A stretch of DNA of 64,000 nucleotides. Source: Takakia lepidozioides. Taxonomy: Eukaryota > Streptophyta > Takakiopsida > Takakiales > Takakiaceae. Shown here piece by piece: positions 12,433 through 21,971 of this stretch; within the stretch, counting starts at the first letter, position 1, and the number at the start of each line of letters is the position of its first letter. Where the stretch lies: NCBI GenBank assembly GCA_030704615.1, contig CM060734.1:33310042-33374041 (forward strand). Direction: 5' to 3'. The position numbers and the translations under genes were made by a program. The notes beneath the pieces were generated by a model. The model saw only the letters and a program-made list of their open reading frames with translations, ran no database searches and was not told the DNA's origin.

Positions 12433-14220
12433 GTTGGTTGTTTCCTAGAACAAATATAGGCTGTCATTGTCAGCTGCTTGCAGCAAGGTAAGGATTTATG
12501 CATGATTTGTGTAGAGGCATGGATAGGTGAAGGAGCAGGGATAGAGTGTGGGTCCAGATTCATGTAAGAAGGCCAGATTTCAAGCTCCAGATTACCTATG
12601 ATTCCATGTGTTGAAGGATAGCACAATTGATAAATCAGGCACTGGTAACGAAGACACCTTCTTCAATAGCACAGCGGCTACAAGTGGGTAGATGGTCTAC
12701 TAGAAACAGCGGCAGCAGCACAATTGATAGAACAAGACACTACTAATGAAGGTACCTTCTTCAACATATTCCACCTTGTTTTCCCCTGCTATCAGAGTCG
12801 TCCCTATATTTTCATGTTGAATTCTGCAAGTTAGCTCCGCGTTGGTGGATCTCTGGTGGTTTTGGAATGATTTTGACATGTTATTGCCAATGTGGTCGAC
12901 AAGAAAGTATTGAAAAAACAGATAACAGAGACGAGAAGAAGCTCTGTTCCAAAGAATACGTTTCCGACCCCAGTCAATGGTGGAACAATCGAGGCAAAAA
13001 AGTGAATGCTTGTTGGAAGTAGACGCAAGTCAGCGAGTATGGTAAGTAGGGTTGGGGTGTTTGCTGGAACAATTCTAGGCTGTCATTGTCAGCTACTAGG
13101 AGCAAGGCAATGATATATACATGATTTGTGCAGAGGCATGGATAGCTGAAGGAGCAGGGATAGAGTGCATGGGTCCAGATTCATCCAAGAGGGCCGGATT
13201 TCAATCTCCAGATTACCTATGATTCCTTGTGGAAGGATAGCTACAAGAAACCTGCATAGATAGATGATCAATTGGTTGGTCTTGAGCTGAAGAGCACGAC
13301 CCCTGCAGGGATGTCTCTCCATCTGTAGATCTTTTAGGAAGTGGAAGGCTAGGGCCCAGCTTTCTTATGACATTGTTAGCTGATTTTCAGTTCTTCTCCT
13401 TACCTCGGTGCCTTTCTGTTTCCAAGTTATGGCAGTAGTTTCTGGCTGCAGTCTCTTTTCCTCCTAGACTCTTTAGCTCTATGCAGACCCCCTTCTTTGC
13501 TTGCCTTCCTTCTTACTACTCTTTCTTGTCTTGGTATGCGAAGCTGTGTCTTCCTCTTTCAGCCTCTATGACACTCTATCCAGAGGTTATTTTTCCTCTT
13601 TGTATCCAAGGACATTTTATGTCCATTACCTATAATGTTCTGGAGGCCACTGTCCCCACTGTCCCCACTGTCCCTCTTTGTTAACAAAAATAAAAATAAT
13701 AGAAAAAGACAACAATGGCTTCCATTCTATTTTCCTAGAAACCTAATGAGAATTTAAATCAATTAATAATCTAAATATTATAATTGTATGATTTAATTTA
13801 GTAAATTAAAATATTATTAAAAAACCTCTTTAGTCATGAAGTTATATACTCATGACTACATCATGGCAACGTGGCATTATATGATACGATATTCTTTCCC
13901 ACGTGTGGGTCATATATGTTGTCCATGTGGACACGTGTCACATCCGGAGTGCTACATATGTCTCTCTGACGCCTCTCCAATGGAGTTATACTTTGTAGAC
14001 GTAGTCATATAGTTAGTCATATAGTTGTGACTACATCCTCTCTACAGCATGACTCTAGGTGCCACGCACGCAGTCACGTCTATGACTTGCAAAACGCAGT
14101 CCTAAAGACTAGTCGCTATGACAGGGCTTTTTTCACTGCAGAGTGATATAGTCATGAACGCATATAGGACTGAAAAAATAGTCATATGTGCAGTCATAAA
14201 AACGCTCATCTGTTGTAGTG

Positions 14221-15968
14221 CAACACTTCTACCTTTCCCTTGGTAGAGGATTCTATGCTGTACTATTCTCCTCCACCTCCGACGCTGACAAAGCCCTGCG
14301 GCTCAACACTCAGCAATCTGCAGCCAAAGTTTTCATATTCCCCTGGACCCAAGACTGGGGTCATAAAAAAGGAATTCTCTGGAGTCCTTGGGTGATTGCC
14401 ATTCCATTCCTGCCTCCAACCTACCTGACGTCGCTCCCTAAGATCGGTGCCAGCTTTGGCACATACATTGGAGCCATCAATGTCTATGAGCCAGTGCAAG
14501 ACCAGATTCTCGGTGTGGACAATGACGCGGTGCACTTCGACTACAACAAAGACAACGAGGTCCCCAAGATGGTGGTGCTCATGCCTGAAATGGCCACTCT
14601 AGGATCATCTATCAATTTCCCAATTCTAGATGACTCATATATTGTGGTAGCAATACGGGAGGAGAAGCTTTCCATTATCTGTTTCACTTGCAATGGTGAG
14701 GGACATGTCAAGGCGGCTGCCCCAAAACCAAGCTGAAAACAAAGCAACGATATCAGCAAGGGGGCTTTGACTCCTCTGAGCCAGCTAGTGTTTACCCAAA
14801 TATGGCTCTGCAATAGTAGAGCCCAAAGCATATGGAAATGGAGCACACAGACATCCCCAACTTTGGTTCAAACCAGGGCCAAGCCTCCAAAAGGAGAAAG
14901 CGATCTGCTGGAGCCCTCACAACATGGAACCACCCACAACGCCCTCAGCCTTCTTCCCAGTTCGGATCATGGAAGCGTGGGCCTCATTTCCCTTCACAGA
15001 GGAGGAACTACTTCTGCTGGACAGTGCAAGCCCAGCTATTTCGTTCTTGGAACTACACTCGTTCAAAAAAAAAGGCATTGACTGGTTGGGCACCAGGCTC
15101 GGGCTTAGCACGGGAGAAAGTGGCAATCTGCATCACACCCCTCGTTTTCACATTCCAGGACGACTACACTAATTTTTGTTTCCCAAGTGTCAAGGAGGGG
15201 CTCCGTTCAGCCTGGGTGGACGAGGAGATCACCAAGCAGTATGGGCTAGGTAAGGAAAAAGAAATCACCCTGGCTCTGGCCCAGGGGTTGCTCAAGGATT
15301 TCTTCCCCAAACTCAACCTCTCTCTGTCCAATATGAAGCATATTGGCATCATGATAGAAAATAGTGTCACACATCATGACCTAGCTTTTATCCATGTTTT
15401 GCCCCTCTTCTGCAGTAGAGACTTGGACACCACTGGAAACCACAATGCTTGGATTTGGGTGGAGAAGGCTTAATTGTCTTGCAGAGTTAAAGACCCCACA
15501 GAATGGGTACGAAGCAAGCTCATTTTTGAGGAGGGGCTTGATCTAGTGGAAGAAATATTCAAGATGGAAAAAGACAAGACCATTGCTTCCCAGCATGAGC
15601 CAAATCACCACAGAGAGCTGGTGCTGCACGACATCAACAATCCGAACTCGGCATCAAACATGCTGCCAGAAGATTCTGCTGCCGTACCTGAGCACTCAGT
15701 TACTTTCTTGCTGCCGGAGGAGACTGTCGAGTCGCCACCAGCGGTAAGCATGTTCATGAATGCTTGCTCTCCCCCTTACTCCCCTCTCTTCTTTTTCACT
15801 TCCCATGAGTCTAAGTGCAAGAGAGTGTGGACTCTCATGTTGGCTATCCCTCTTCTCAACAAAAAATCCTACCTGGTTGGGGAGATGACTGCAACTCCCC
15901 ATCCTCCCCCTCTGAGATGCTTGCTCTCTCATCTGCCCTCTCCTGCACTCTGTCTACGGAAAATTTAG
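14221..15968 (+). pseudogene. LINE ORF1, gag-like with DUF4283 and zinc knuckle
   Basis: It continues from 9,383 with HFYLSLGRGFYAVLFSS, the 'FPWTQDWG' motif and 'PWVIAIPFLPPTYL', which together look like a DUF4283 domain. Near 14,685-14,720 a CFTCNGEGHVK zinc knuckle follows. A one-base shift at about 14,712 removes the last Cys, and the other frame supplies GCPKTKLKTKQ. Downstream coding (14,832-15,473 and 15,474-15,968) is low-complexity and broken by a TAA at 15,471. The product would be an RNA-binding chaperone in the retrotransposon particle. It is not functional now. Confidence 0.7.
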
Positions 15969-16202
15969 CTGTGCTTAGGGATGGTGGGGATCATTTCACC
16001 CTCCTAGGCAGCAAAAACAAAAAGAAGAAAGCCACAACGGTTTACATATGGAAACTTCCCTCCCTTTTTGCGAGCCCAATGGGTTTTAAATGGGTTGACA
16101 CCTTGCCCCCCTGGGACAAGCGCACTCGGTACCATTTTAACCCCTGTTGGCCATCAAATCGTGTCTGCACCACGGGCCACTCACACTTTCATCCATAAAT
16201 AT

Positions 16203-16790
16203 TTCTCTCCACAGCTGGAATGTAAGAGGACTGGGGTCTGACCACTCTGCCCGAAAAAGGGCAAGGGTCAGAACCTGGGCCTCGGGATCATTCTGTAATT
16301 CTTTTCATTCAAGAGCATAAGTTGGATTAGGGCAAGATAGACTCCCTGGGCCGCTCAATCTGGCCTGCAGCCTCACCTTTCTGGAACCCAACTGTAGTGG
16401 AATCGAGGGGGGGAACTGCCTTGCTGGTCGCTCCTTCCCTGGCTCAATCAATCCAATCATCAGCTATCTGGCTCCAAGGTCGTGTGCAGTTCCTTTCAAT
16501 TTGCTTAGGCCAATCCTTGGGCAGTGTGGGCCTTCTCAACATCTACGCTTCAAATGATGAAGAGACAAGAGTGGGGCTCTGAACCCTCACCAAAGACAAG
16601 CTCCTACAACATACACATATCCAGCACTGGCTACTTGGAGGGGACTTCAACATGGTGGAAGATGAATCCGATCGCCTGGGCCTGGCGATTGGGACTCCAG
16701 TTGTGTGGGACGTGTCTTTTGTTCGCACGCATGAAACTGTGGATTCAGCATCCCCGAGAAACCCAGGATGTCATTCCATCACAGAAGATA
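16203..16790 (+). pseudogene. LINE ORF2 fragment, endonuclease domain only
   Basis: Translated fragments read SWNVRGLGS near 16,217, then IQEHKL near 16,310, GGTALLVAPSL near 16,410, and finally LGGDFNMVEDESDR near 16,638-16,678. These correspond to the N-R-G, E-x-K, G-G-A and GDFN motifs of exonuclease-endonuclease-phosphatase domains that nick target DNA. Stops and frameshifts are present. Sequence past 16,780 no longer matches, so the reverse transcriptase is missing. Confidence 0.75.
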
Positions 16791-16839
16791 GTGATTATCA
16801 ATGTCAAAGCACTTAAAGCAATGATATTCCGTCCAATGG

Positions 16840-18859
16840 TGAGACTGAAGGGGATTTGCCTGCAGGTCTGGGGAGAGATTGTTGGAGAAACTTGCAGTGT
16901 CTTCTTCTTAGGGAGGACGGAAACGCCCTGTTCGAAGGCCGAATTCAGGCATGCATTCCTAACGAGATCATTCTGAATGACAAATTCGGAGAGGACGATG
17001 TTGGGGTTCTGGTCACCAGAACAATCTCTGGAGAGTCCGGTTCACTGATGTCGATTGTGGATGAAGTGAGGTCAGTGAGCAGCAAACCTTGCTGCAAGCT
17101 TTAGTGCTGTCAGTATTTTAATTGGAGAAAAACCTTGGCAATTCGTACTGCATTTTGCGGTTCGTCATTCGATGAGAGAAGAGAACTTGGATTGAATGTT
17201 TCAAAACGACTTCACATTATAGATGGGTCATCGCGCATGTGGTATGTTACGATAGAAGGTGTTGATGTTTGTGAGAAAGCATGGTGGATAATACACGGAA
17301 TTGGAAGGTCAACGTACATGGAGTACAAAAAGCTCAGTAAAGAGGGTTGTTTGTCATCTTTCCACGGAAATCATGGCGTCAAGCGGCCGCGACCAGGGAC
17401 ACTCCAGGCAGAGGGGAACATTATGTTCATTATCAATGCCAATACTGACCTTATGCCTCACAAAACACGTTGCATTGGAGAGGGACGTCGGGATACTTTG
17501 AGAATTTTGCCACCCGAAATGAACTGTAAGAGAATTCGAGAGGAGTCCAACGAGGTGACTTTTATTCGTTGTCCCCTTTCGTTTTTCAAAATACCGTGGA
17601 TGATTTTATTCTTTTTGATGCCATCATGTTTTCTTGTTCTTCCACTTTGTAGAACCTCCACTGCCCAGTGGACGTTGACATTGTTGGGGAGTTGGGGTGC
17701 AGACAAACAGACTGCTCGGTTTGAAAGGAGTCTCGCAGCCAGCTATAAGCAGTATACGGAATCGAATATTTCCTAACGTGGAGGTTCGGAAAACATGAAG
17801 CACCTTTGCTAAGTGCACAGAATGCGAGATGTTCAAGAAGTCGATTAAGAGGAGTTCCGAACAGATCGCACATAAGCGGGCGCTTGATTTGCACTTGAGG
17901 CATCCAGAGTCATGCAGAAGGCTGTACCATAGCTGGAGGAATGAGTCCGTTATGGTTCCGGAGGAGTTCCTATATATTATTCATGATAAGATGGATCATA
18001 GGAAAACGGCTATTCCGAGGCTACAGACGACGAACAAGATGGTCTCGGGATTGGGTCAGTTGCTTGTCTCATTGACAGGAATGGTTACGCACGGACACGG
18101 AGATGAAGCGTACGCTCAATTTTCCCTTGAGTTCTGGAAAGACAATTCAAACTTCACAATTGGGTCACTGGCTCGGTGCCTGCGCCAACTGGAAAAGTCG
18201 ACATGCCGGGAATCTAGGAACATTTTCGACACTGAAGTTCAAAATGATTTTTTTGAAACGCTCATGAGAGGTAAATCGAGATGTTTGGAGGCTCTGAAGC
18301 CCTGCAGGCCGCACGATAAACGTGGTGCTCGACCACTTCCTAGACGACTTTATTTGCAGATGGACAACTCCTCCAAGGACAATAAGAACAGATGGATGCT
18401 TGCTTTCCTATCCCTCCTCACTGCCAAAGATGTCTTTGAAGAGATCCAGCTTGGTTTTCTCATGGTCGGACACACCCATGAGGATATTGACTGATTCTTT
18501 AGCTATCTCTCGAAGAAGCTAAAGGAACGCAACACCTACATTCTTCCGGATTTGATGAGGTCATTCATGATCTTCCAAGATATGCAACTCATTCCTCAAC
18601 CGACTTCAAGAAGTTTGTTAAGGGTTTGTATTCATGATGGAAATGAGGCTTTGGTCGGGATCTCAAAAATGCACGTCTTTCGATTTTTTAAGGATGCGGA
18701 TGGCTGGCCCGTTATGAAGTACAAGAAGTCAGCTACTGATTTGGAGTGGCTTCCTACAAACTCCAGCGTTAAGATGTGGAAGTCCAATCCTGATGGGACT
18801 CCAAATCTCCCTGAAGGAGACCCAGATGTCGTTCCAAGAAGACCGATATGGGGAGTCGG
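16840..18859 (+). pseudogene. DUF7869-like gene, copy A1, broken and cut by the outer MULE
   Basis: It is homologous to copy A2 (34,414-37,702). Shared blocks are GRDCWRNLQCLLL and ALFEGRIQACIPNEIILNDK (16,865-16,985), the Cys cluster SKPCCKL (17,083), GVDVCEKAWWIIHGIGRSTY (17,255), HDKMDHRKTAIPRLQ (17,983), MVTHGHGDEAY, LYLQMDNSSKDNKNRWMLAF (18,350) and VGHTHEDID (18,466-18,492). The Asp-Asn-rich and HTHEDID motifs are typical of the family I know as DUF7869, found in protists and animals. I infer an RNase H-like, transposase-type fold. Relative to A2 about 70 residues are deleted at 17,057. A TGA follows HTHEDID, and there are other shifts. The gene stops at WGVGS where the MULE terminus begins. 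Confidence 0.7.
17653..17676. repeat. A-type 24-base palindrome in an intron of copy A1
   Basis: AACCTCCACTG, CC, CAGTGGACGTT: an imperfect palindrome at the position equivalent to 35,821-35,844 in copy A2. It lies in the apparent intron between the exons ending near 17,555 and starting near 17,705. Confidence 0.8.
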
Positions 18860-18960
18860 CAGCGTAGCTACGACGTGAGCCCAGCCCCGTGAGCTTGGGA
18901 GCTGAGCTCATGTTGTAGCTGCAAAGCGTGAGCTGAGCTCACGCTTCAGGGAAGCGTGAG
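18860..18960. repeat. Left terminus of the outer MULE with GTGAGC palindrome
   Basis: Several copies of CGTGAGC lie within 100 bases, including the near-perfect palindrome AAGCGTGAGCT, GAGCTCACGCTT at about 18,926-18,948. The same motif set marks both ends of the inner element. Confidence 0.7.
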
Positions 18961-19250
18961 CGGCACAAATCTGCTGGAGAAGCAGGTCCTATTACCGTGG
19001 ACAAAACAAAGGGGGCCACCATGCACCATGTCTGCAATGCCTGCACAAAAAGAAGAATATGAAAATATGGCAGATTTGAGCACAGAATGATTGACAGACT
19101 TTATTTCAATTCACAGATAGACGCTTACAATAAATGGCATGTGCATTTGCCTTAGTTCCGTGAACGAAATGTATGTGTTTGTCCTAAATGCAAAGTCTTC
19201 ACACGGTAACCTGGAAATCAGCATGGGAAGCGGGCATGGCTCGTATGTGT

Positions 19251-21348
19251 TCAAAGAGAATTTAGCGGAGCCCTACGTGAGGTGTCCCGCTGCAGAAGGG
19301 TGATGACTTCTCCGTAGCCTAGTGTGGCTTGGTGAATGAATTGGTCTCTCTTATCGTCGCAGCACATAATAACAAGGTATATGTAATATTGATGCTTGCA
19401 GGGGACCCACTTCCCTCTCATGCCGAGAGCGCCCTCACGCATCGTTACAAAATCCGGACAAGTGCACGCAGGGAAATTCCCCACGGTAACCTGATATTCT
19501 TTGCCATGAAGAACTGAGCCAATAGACAGCACTGTGTAAATCTGTCCATACCCCGGGGCAGGGACTTCGGTGATACGAGTCACCCGAGCCTGCAAAATTC
19601 TAGCCGATTCCATCTTGCATTCGTGATCTGCACCCGAAGCGACACGGCGCACTGTTTTTCCATCTTTTTTTGTTGGGTGGTAGTCGGCACCGGGTGGAGG
19701 CATTGCCGGAGCATGTGGCACATCTATGCCGACAGTGCATGAGGGCACCACCCGGGACCGTGCAAGACAGAACCCTCCCTCCTCCAGCATGCTTATCTCG
19801 GTTGATGACAGCGACGTCCCAAGTTTCACAGGCCAAATTGCGAGGGGAGGGGGTTTCATTATCACCGAAGGACAAACTGTTCCCTTGACGCATTGTGCCA
19901 TATCGTCTGGGCAGAACTAGAACTTGTGGTCCTTTGACTCCCCACTATGATAAGGTCGGAACAACCCTGTGAATGTTGGAGCTGGAGTCCCCCTAAAGCC
20001 TTTGCATATTTTTTATTTGCATTTCTTGAAAGAGGGGGTCTGAATTGCCATGCAAGCCACTCTAGATCCTGGTGGGGTGCGTTCTATATGCCACTCACTA
20101 TCAATGCAATTAGATTCATGCACCATGGCCACCACCTCCTCTAATGGGATTCCTGCTGCTGTGCTTGCATGATCTGCACCTGCTCCACTGGAGGAGGACC
20201 CACCTGGGAAGGGGCGGGCACACGACTTAGTCTGCACTGGAGACACCTTTGGTACAGAGAAATTGACCCTATCCGGCCGATGGGAATCTCCATCCGACCC
20301 TGGAGGAGTGTTCAATTTCCTTTTGCATGATCCAAATCTTTCCTCGCCTTCCAAATGGGGGAGCCTGGATTGCAAAGGGGAGCCTTCAGTGCACCTGTTC
20401 AGAGCTATGGCCATCTTCGATGGGTCTCCGGACTTACTCGCAGCCCTTAGCATCAACAAAGTTGTATCAGGGCCCTTGCCTCCACCCCGTCCCATCAGAA
20501 AATTGCGGTACCTGGTTTGTTGTGTAAGTGCCCGCACCATGTCATCAGCAGTGGCCACATACAAGTCAGGTCCTGCTTTGGTAGACTGCTGCATCCAGGC
20601 GATGTGAACAGTCTCCGCCAAATTACAGGATGGCATGTCAGCCAAGTCCTCCAAGGATATGTCCTGCAGGAGGCATTGCATGGAAATGTGAGGAACGAAA
20701 AGAAATAGAAGAGGTTGTGCAAGTGACAATCCAACAACCCCAAATGAACAGGCACGATGCAAAGTGAAATTTGTGTTTCTAGGATTGAAGAGGCTTACCG
20801 TCGTCATGAAAGCTCCCCACTGTCTGTACTTGAAGTGCCAGAAAACCAACCAGTCCTCCAACTCCTTCAGGTGGATACCAGTAGCAGCACCAGAGGAGAA
20901 CCACCAAGCCCGGATTGCTTGGTAAGTGCTCTCAGCTTCTCCCATTGAGGTGGCATTTTTGTACTTGAGGCAGAGCCTTCTGTGCTCCAACTGAAGGTTA
21001 GGGCGAATGCAGTGCTTTGTATGACGTGCCAGAGATTGACTCCAATGGAAGAGGCATGTGCGCTCCCTATTTTGCATTGGGACCTTAGGATCCCCCGAAC
21101 CAAACACGCGCCGTACTGCATTGAAATTTGCCTGTGCACTATCAGCCATGAAGCCCGCAAAATTTGTATTCTGTATTCCATTGCGCTGCATGACGGCCAG
21201 GAGCGAATTCCACATGAGCATCTGGGATTCAGTGTCCTCCGACTGCATATCACAAATTGCTATGGAGAGCACACGCTGGTACACTGGATCGTACACATGG
21301 CACGCCATGGTTGTCCAACCCTTCACCCGTTTGCAGTGATCAAACATT
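19251..21348 (-). pseudogene. SWIM-type MULE transposase, C-terminal half (outer copy)
   Basis: It starts in mid-protein (LMFDHCKRVKGWTTMACHVY) at the inner element's insertion point. It contains the RNase H-like core, with CDMQSEDTESQ, then FAGFMADSAQANFNAVRRVF and RERTCLFHWSQSL, which matches the D...H-C-x-x-H-W pattern of Mutator-type DDE domains. A tail follows with HKFxFCPDDMAQCV, and at the C-terminus a SWIM zinc finger (CTCPDFVTMREGALGMRGKW, CKH) that in MULEs helps to bind DNA. Breaks: TAA after KKCK (about 20,020), TGG to TAG in HKFW (about 19,920), and a degenerate intron at about 20,640-20,790. The N-terminal half is at 32,643-34,118. Confidence 0.8.
21340..21348. repeat. 9-base target site duplication, left copy
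   Basis: TCAAACATT, repeated at 32,643-32,651. Nine bases is the usual duplication length for Mutator-like elements. Confidence 0.85.
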
Positions 21349-21435
21349 CAACGACGCAATGGCGTGAGCGTTGCACGTGAGCGCGCGAGCGTACGCTCAC
21401 GCAGGAGTGACGTGGCGTGAGCGTACGCTCACGCC
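21349..21435. repeat. Left terminal inverted repeat of the inner MULE
   Basis: It begins CAACGACGCAATGGCGTGAG and includes CACGTGAGCGCG and the perfect 22-base palindrome GGCGTGAGCGT plus its complement at 21,414-21,435. It pairs with 32,584-32,642. Confidence 0.85.
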
Positions 21436-21971
21436 AGCTGACGTGGCGTGAGCGTCATGTCAGCATGCTGATGTGGCGGTAAATGATGACATGGCACTGT
21501 CCGTCAACTGCCACGTCAGCATTAACATGCGCCGCCTATAACCGTGGATGGTCCTATGACCGTGGAATTAATGCAGGGAATCTTGCCTAAATAGAATCAA
21601 GACGAGCGTTGAGGCCTACAATTACAGCATCCAACATTGTACAATTACAAATGCTTGTTTCACTTTTACAATTACGAAGACGACAAAATATCCTCACAAA
21701 GTGTGCGCCATAAAGGCTGCCACGAGAAGACTTCCTCCCTCCTCAAATAACAATAAGAGTTATGATCATCTTCAAAAGATGATTGTAGTGCATAGCGACA
21801 GCAAGACATGTAGACTTCGAACGGTGCAATGACAAATGTGCACTACCTAAAAGTTGTCACTCAGAGCTCACTCCGTATAATTGGAGGCCATATCATTGCA
21901 CAGCCGACGAATTGATGTGAATTACACATTTCAAATCATGGTCATCCACATACCACATTACATAGTTCATG
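21436..21971. other. Subterminal non-coding region of the inner MULE
   Basis: Repeated GACGTGGC and ATGTGGCGG words next to the terminus, then AT-richer sequence that probably holds the 3' end of the transposase transcript. No gene is seen. Confidence 0.5.

Larger units (their letters stand above)
9384..14220. mobile_element. CACTA (En/Spm-type) element, 4,837 bp, carrying PPR fragments
   Basis: The left end starts CACTACAAGATATGAGCG. The right end, read inward on the minus strand, starts CACTACAACAGATGAGCG. Over 31 bases the ends agree at 27 positions. The 3-base target duplication CAA lies at 9,381-9,383 and 14,221-14,223, and removing the element restores the LINE ORF1 frame. Both subterminal regions (9,415-10,110 and about 13,840-14,190) are full of short GACTAC and AGTCATA motifs, as expected for transposase binding sites. 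No transposase is encoded, so the element is non-autonomous. The middle (about 10,110-13,330) is captured PPR-type sequence. A pyrimidine-rich stretch at 13,330-13,690 is unassigned. Confidence 0.9.
9166..16790 (+). mobile_element. Non-LTR retrotransposon (LINE), split by a CACTA element and 3' truncated
   Basis: The LINE occupies about 9,166-9,383 and 14,224-16,790. It has a gag-like ORF1 with a DUF4283-like domain and zinc knuckle, then the start of ORF2 with an AP-type endonuclease. The two ORF1 parts rejoin in frame across the CACTA insertion (one shared CAA codon). Reverse transcriptase and 3' end are absent, because recognisable similarity stops near 16,780 and a DUF7869-like gene begins. 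The 5' boundary inside the PPR fragment is known only within about 20 bases. No poly-A tail or target duplication was found. Confidence 0.75.
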
